A DNA stretch of 19,390 nt from the NCBI GenBank assembly GCA_002347965.1, contig DDYN01000007.1:1-19390 (forward strand). Direction: 5' to 3'. Of this stretch, positions 16,858-19,390 are shown piece after piece (position 1 is the stretch's first letter; the number at the start of each line of letters is the position of its first letter). The position numbers and the translations under genes are program-made. The DNA comes from UBA2233 sp002347965 [NCBI: Nitrospirae bacterium UBA2233]. GTDB lineage: Bacteria > UBA2233. The notes under the pieces were generated by a model. That model made no database searches. It was not told where the DNA came from and worked only from the letters and a program-made list of their open reading frames with translations.

Positions 16858-17661
16858 TTATATTTTACCCCCGGTCAATTCGCGGATTTTTCCAGCCGGA
16901 TCACTGCTCTTTAGAATACCCTCGCCCACAAGAAAGGCGCAAACCCGCGCGTGCCTTTTAAAGGCTAGCACTTGCTCTCTTTTGTCAATGCCGCTTTCGA
17001 TCACAACCGGCCAGGAACCTAAAGGCTCTCGAAGCAATGCTTCGACCCTCTCATGGTCAATCGTGAGCGAGGCAAGGTCCCTCGCGTTCAGCCCCAATAG
17101 CAGCGGCCCTTCGAGGCCCGAAACCTTATCTAAGTCTTTTTCGGAGTGAAGCTCGACCAAAGGCAGAAGCCCTACCGATCTTGAGGCGCTTACGAGCTGT
17201 TCAAGCTTGTCTTTGGACAGAATCCGCACGATCAACAAAACGAGGTCGGCTCCGGCAAGGGCCGTTTCGTAAAGCTGGTAGACATCAAAGACAAAGTCCT
17301 TCCTGAGTATTGGTCCGCCAAAGGCCTGCCTCGCAACTTCAAGGTCCCTGAGGCTCCCACGAAACCCTAAGGGTTGCGTGAGGACCGACAATGCAAACGC
17401 CCCTGAGCCTTCGTAAACCTGGGCTAGCTCCCGGACGTCCAACCGACCGGGAAAAACCCCTCTGGAGGGAGAAGCCCTTTTGATTTCACAAATCAGCTTT
17501 GTATCGGGCTCTTTGCCAAGAAACTTGGAAAGGAGCGCCTCCGGGGTTTTTAGGACGAAAGAAGAGAGCTTCTTTTCGAGCTCTACCAAGGGCTCCTTGG
17601 CCTTTTTCACCTCGAGATCGGCAAGCGTACGCTCTACGACCTCAGGAAGAAACGGGGTCAT
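16858..17661 (-). CDS. trpC: Indole-3-glycerol-phosphate synthase
   Basis: Closes the indole ring from carboxyphenylamino-deoxyribulose phosphate. The TIM barrel shows [11 protein letters not shown] (58-68 from this start), [29 protein letters not shown] and FLVGEGI, in the order expected of TrpC. At 267 residues it is a stand-alone synthase; no PRA isomerase (TrpF) domain is fused to it. The ATG at 17659-17661 overlaps trpD by 20 bp. The frame is also open from a TTG at 17691, which would add ten residues and overlap trpD by 50 bp; neither has a good ribosome site, so the start is uncertain. The stop is two bases before the trpB GTG. Confidence 0.93.
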   Translation of the reverse strand: MTPFLPEVVERTLADLEVKKAKEPLVELEKKLSSFVLKTPEALLSKFLGKEPDTKLICEIKRASPSRGVFPGRLDVRELAQVYEGSGAFALSVLTQPLGFRGSLRDLEVARQAFGGPILRKDFVFDVYQLYETALAGADLVLLIVRILSKDKLEQLVSASRSVGLLPLVELHSEKDLDKVSGLEGPLLLGLNARDLASLTIDHERVEALLREPLGSWPVVIESGIDKREQVLAFKRHARVCAFLVGEGILKSSDPAGKIRELTGGKI

Positions 17662-18673
17662 CGCCTCGAGCCGCTTTTTTGAAGCGTTCAAACACCCCCA
17701 AAGCAGACCTCGTCAAGAGCGCCTCCTTTGCCAAGCCGTAGCCTCCCTTAATACTGCCTGCCAGGCCACGTACAAACAGCGCAAGCCCTGCGTTCAAGGC
17801 AACAAGCTCCAGCCAAGGCGAGGGATTGCCTTCTATCACCCGCTGGAAGGCCTCGAGTTGTTCTTCTTGAGTCTCAAGAATCAGCCTTTCTTTAGAAACC
17901 CGAGAAACCCCGAAGTCTTCGGGTTCTACCCTCATACGCTCGATCCGGCCGTCCTCTTGAAGAAGGGCCAGGATACTGGAGGAAGCCAAAGAAAGCTCAT
18001 CTTGGCCGTCCTCGCCGTACACTACGGAGGCCCGCTTACGCCCCAAGATTTTGAGGCACTCCGCAATCAACGGAACATACCGGGAATCGTACACGCCCAC
18101 GACCTGGTAGGTCAAAGGTAACGGGTTGGTCAGGGGGCCAAGAAGGTTAAACAACGTCCTGAAGGGAAGCTTTGCCCTTAAGCCTTTAACGGCCTGCATG
18201 GCGGGGTGGTAGGCTGGGGCCAAGAAAAACCCCACGCCGACCTCTTCAAGCAGCCTTAAGGAGCTATCCGGGTCGAGCGCGACGTTGACGCCAAGCCGTT
18301 CGAGCACTTGGGCTGAACCAAGAGCGTTCCTGAATGACCTGTTGCCGTGCTTTGCAACCTTAACCCCGAAGCTCGCCAAGACGAACGCGCTCAGCGTTGA
18401 GACGTTCAGAGTCGGGTATGCCTTCCCACCTGTCCCGCAGGTATCCATCAAAGGATAAGGGGGCGGCGTAATTAGAGTAGCGTGCCTTTGAAACACCAGC
18501 ACGGCGCCCAGGAGCTCGTCTTTCGAAGGGCCTTTCATAGCCAGGGCTGTCAAGAACGCCACCATGAGGGGCTCGTCGATAGAACCATTGATCATGCCCT
18601 CGATGAAGCCTTCCGTCTCCTCGACGCTTAGACCACCCCCCTTGAGAAGCGTTTCAACCGCCTTGGATGGCAT
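17642..18673 (-). CDS. trpD: Anthranilate phosphoribosyltransferase
   Basis: Joins anthranilate to PRPP. The 343-residue protein has the small helical N-terminal domain, then DTCGTGG (77-83), NVST (90-93), KHGNRS (108-113), GSAQVLERLG (119-128), RTLFNLLGPLTNP (172-184) and the Mg-binding Asp-Glu in EDGQDELS (D225, E226). Length is typical (about 330-350). Two PRPP-contact stretches differ from the usual family sequences: after GTGG there is Lys-Ala instead of Asp-Gly, and after KHGNRS there is FRNALGS where SxxSGS-like serines normally stand. The ATG at 18671-18673 is one base after the trpG stop. It is not fused to TrpG, unlike in E. coli. Family membership is clear; the effect of the changed loops is not known. 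Confidence 0.94.
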   Translation of the reverse strand: MPSKAVETLLKGGGLSVEETEGFIEGMINGSIDEPLMVAFLTALAMKGPSKDELLGAVLVFQRHATLITPPPYPLMDTCGTGGKAYPTLNVSTLSAFVLASFGVKVAKHGNRSFRNALGSAQVLERLGVNVALDPDSSLRLLEEVGVGFFLAPAYHPAMQAVKGLRAKLPFRTLFNLLGPLTNPLPLTYQVVGVYDSRYVPLIAECLKILGRKRASVVYGEDGQDELSLASSSILALLQEDGRIERMRVEPEDFGVSRVSKERLILETQEEQLEAFQRVIEGNPSPWLELVALNAGLALFVRGLAGSIKGGYGLAKEALLTRSALGVFERFKKAARGDDPVSS

Positions 18674-18674
18674 C

Positions 18675-19247
18675 TTAGATGAGCTCTAAGAAGTTTCGAA
18701 GGAGCTGATGGCCATGTTCCGTCAGGATGGATTCCGGGTGAAACTGAACACCGAATACGGGCAAGCGCCGGTGCCTTATCGCCATAGGCTCGTTGTACTC
18801 GCTCACGGCGTGAATTTCAAGGTCTTGAGGAAGACTTTCGGCATCGACGATGAGCGAGTGATAGCGGACCGCGCGAAAAGGGCTGGGAATCTCCTTGAAT
18901 ACGCCGAGGCCGTCGTGGAAAACCATCGAGGTCTTCCCGTGCATCAGCCTCCTTGCCAACACTACCTTGCCGCCGAAGGCTTCGGCGATCGCTTGGTGGC
19001 CCAAACATACCCCAAGGATGGGGACCCTGCCCGAGAACCTGCGTACCGCCTCCACGCTGATGCCCGCCTCTTTCGGCGTGCAAGGCCCCGGAGAAATGAC
19101 GAGCGCGCCGGGGTTTTTCATCTCGAGCGCATCGAGGGATGCCTCGTCATTGCGCACGACCTCCGGGAGCACTCCAAGCTCGCCAAAATACTGGTAGAGG
19201 TTGTAAGTAAAGGAATCGTAGTTGTCTATCAAAAGGATTCCGGACAT
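18675..19247 (-). CDS. trpG: Anthranilate synthase glutamine amidotransferase subunit
   Basis: Releases ammonia from glutamine for TrpE to make anthranilate. The 190-residue class I amidotransferase has the oxyanion strip ISPGPCTP (51-58), the nucleophile C81 in GVCLGHQAI, and the His-Glu pair H170 and E172 in FHPES. The segment RYHSLIV (128-134) is typical of TrpG/PabA. Such subunits often serve both tryptophan and p-aminobenzoate synthesis, and no separate pabA is seen, so a double role is possible; the neighbouring trpE and trpD favour the tryptophan name. The ATG at 19245-19247 is nine bases after the trpE stop. It stands alone and is not fused to TrpE or TrpD. Confidence 0.95.
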   Translation of the reverse strand: MSGILLIDNYDSFTYNLYQYFGELGVLPEVVRNDEASLDALEMKNPGALVISPGPCTPKEAGISVEAVRRFSGRVPILGVCLGHQAIAEAFGGKVVLARRLMHGKTSMVFHDGLGVFKEIPSPFRAVRYHSLIVDAESLPQDLEIHAVSEYNEPMAIRHRRLPVFGVQFHPESILTEHGHQLLRNFLELI

Positions 19248-19256
19248 GCCCTTTCC

Positions 19257-19390
19257 CTAGGCGTTGGTTGCGATCGCGATCGCCTGAGCCATGGCCATCG
19301 CCTTATTCTTGACTTCATCCTCTTCGCTGGCAGGGTCGGAGTCGGCCACGATGCCGCCGCCGGCCTGGAAGTAGGCCGTGTCTCCCCGAA
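19257..19390 (-). CDS. trpE: Anthranilate synthase component I, C-terminal end (runs off the window)
   Basis: The last 44 codons of a TrpE/PabB-type protein; the rest lies beyond base 19390. The visible part contains DTAYFQAGGGIVADSDP, the end of the chorismate-binding domain, followed by a helix EEDEVKNKAMAMAQAIAIA. The AGGGIVADSDP motif is near-invariant in this family. With trpG nine bases downstream and trpDCBA following, TrpE is far more likely than PabB or another chorismate-using enzyme. The TAG stop is at 19257-19259. Leader or attenuator sequences that might control the block would be outside the window. Confidence 0.9.
   Translation of the reverse strand, partial: RGDTAYFQAGGGIVADSDPASEEDEVKNKAMAMAQAIAIATNA

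Noticed and set aside
18971-18987. Near-perfect inverted repeat CGCCGAAG-G-CTTCGGCG
   Set aside because: It is inside trpG and encodes the conserved Ala-Glu-Ala-Phe-Gly-Gly segment. The loop is one base and no T-run follows, so it looks like codon choice and not a regulatory site.
19270-19283. GCGATCGCGATCGC repeat resembling HIP1-type octamers
   Set aside because: It is one occurrence encoding alternating Ala-Ile at the end of TrpE. No excess of the octamer is seen elsewhere in the window.
1-19390. Mobile elements, CRISPR, tRNA/rRNA, phage or defence genes
   Set aside because: None was found. Nearly every base is in a recognisable housekeeping gene, and the longest gaps are about 180-200 bp.

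Overview
This is a dense stretch of housekeeping genes from a Gram-negative bacterium. All 19 protein genes lie on the minus strand. The LPS exporter LptD, an RlpA-type lipoprotein and a LapA-type inner-membrane protein show that there is an outer membrane. Gene order resembles that of Deltaproteobacteria/Desulfobacterota and neighbouring phyla: trp genes running into accD-folC, and pheA-tyrA-aroA-cmk-rpsA. That placement is inference from gene order only. Base composition is GC-rich by eye and looks even throughout. I see no mobile element, CRISPR array, tRNA or rRNA, and no sign of recent transfer.

Reading in the direction of transcription (right to left), there appear to be three blocks. 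Block 1 (19390 to 10371) is trpE(end)-trpG-trpD-trpC-trpB-trpA-accD-folC-lptD: tryptophan synthesis from chorismate, the beta carboxyltransferase subunit of acetyl-CoA carboxylase, folate polyglutamylation, and LPS assembly at the outer membrane. Most junctions overlap or are only a few bases apart, and accD-folC (about 33 bp) is the loosest. No trpF lies between trpC and trpB.

Block 2 (10348 to 1251) begins at a promoter-like site with a perfect TATAAT, about 130 bases before pgi. It runs pgi-miaA-accA-pheA-tyrA-aroA-cmk-rpsA and ends in a strong intrinsic terminator just after rpsA. It covers glycolysis, tRNA modification, the alpha carboxyltransferase subunit, the last shikimate step before chorismate synthase, the Phe and Tyr branches, CMP kinase and ribosomal protein S1. 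Block 3 (1192 to 1 and beyond) has a possible promoter, then a HIT-family hydrolase, lapA and the start of an rlpA-like gene that leaves the window.

Taken together, the window holds the enzymes that use chorismate for Trp (except trpF), Phe and Tyr, EPSP synthase, and both carboxyltransferase subunits of acetyl-CoA carboxylase, packed with envelope and translation genes. I do not see a clearly novel system. The points most worth a second look are the missing trpF, the altered PRPP-binding loops of TrpD, the paired CxC cysteines of LptD, and the leader of the pgi operon. Several start sites are corrected below, using Shine-Dalgarno spacing and stop-start coupling.
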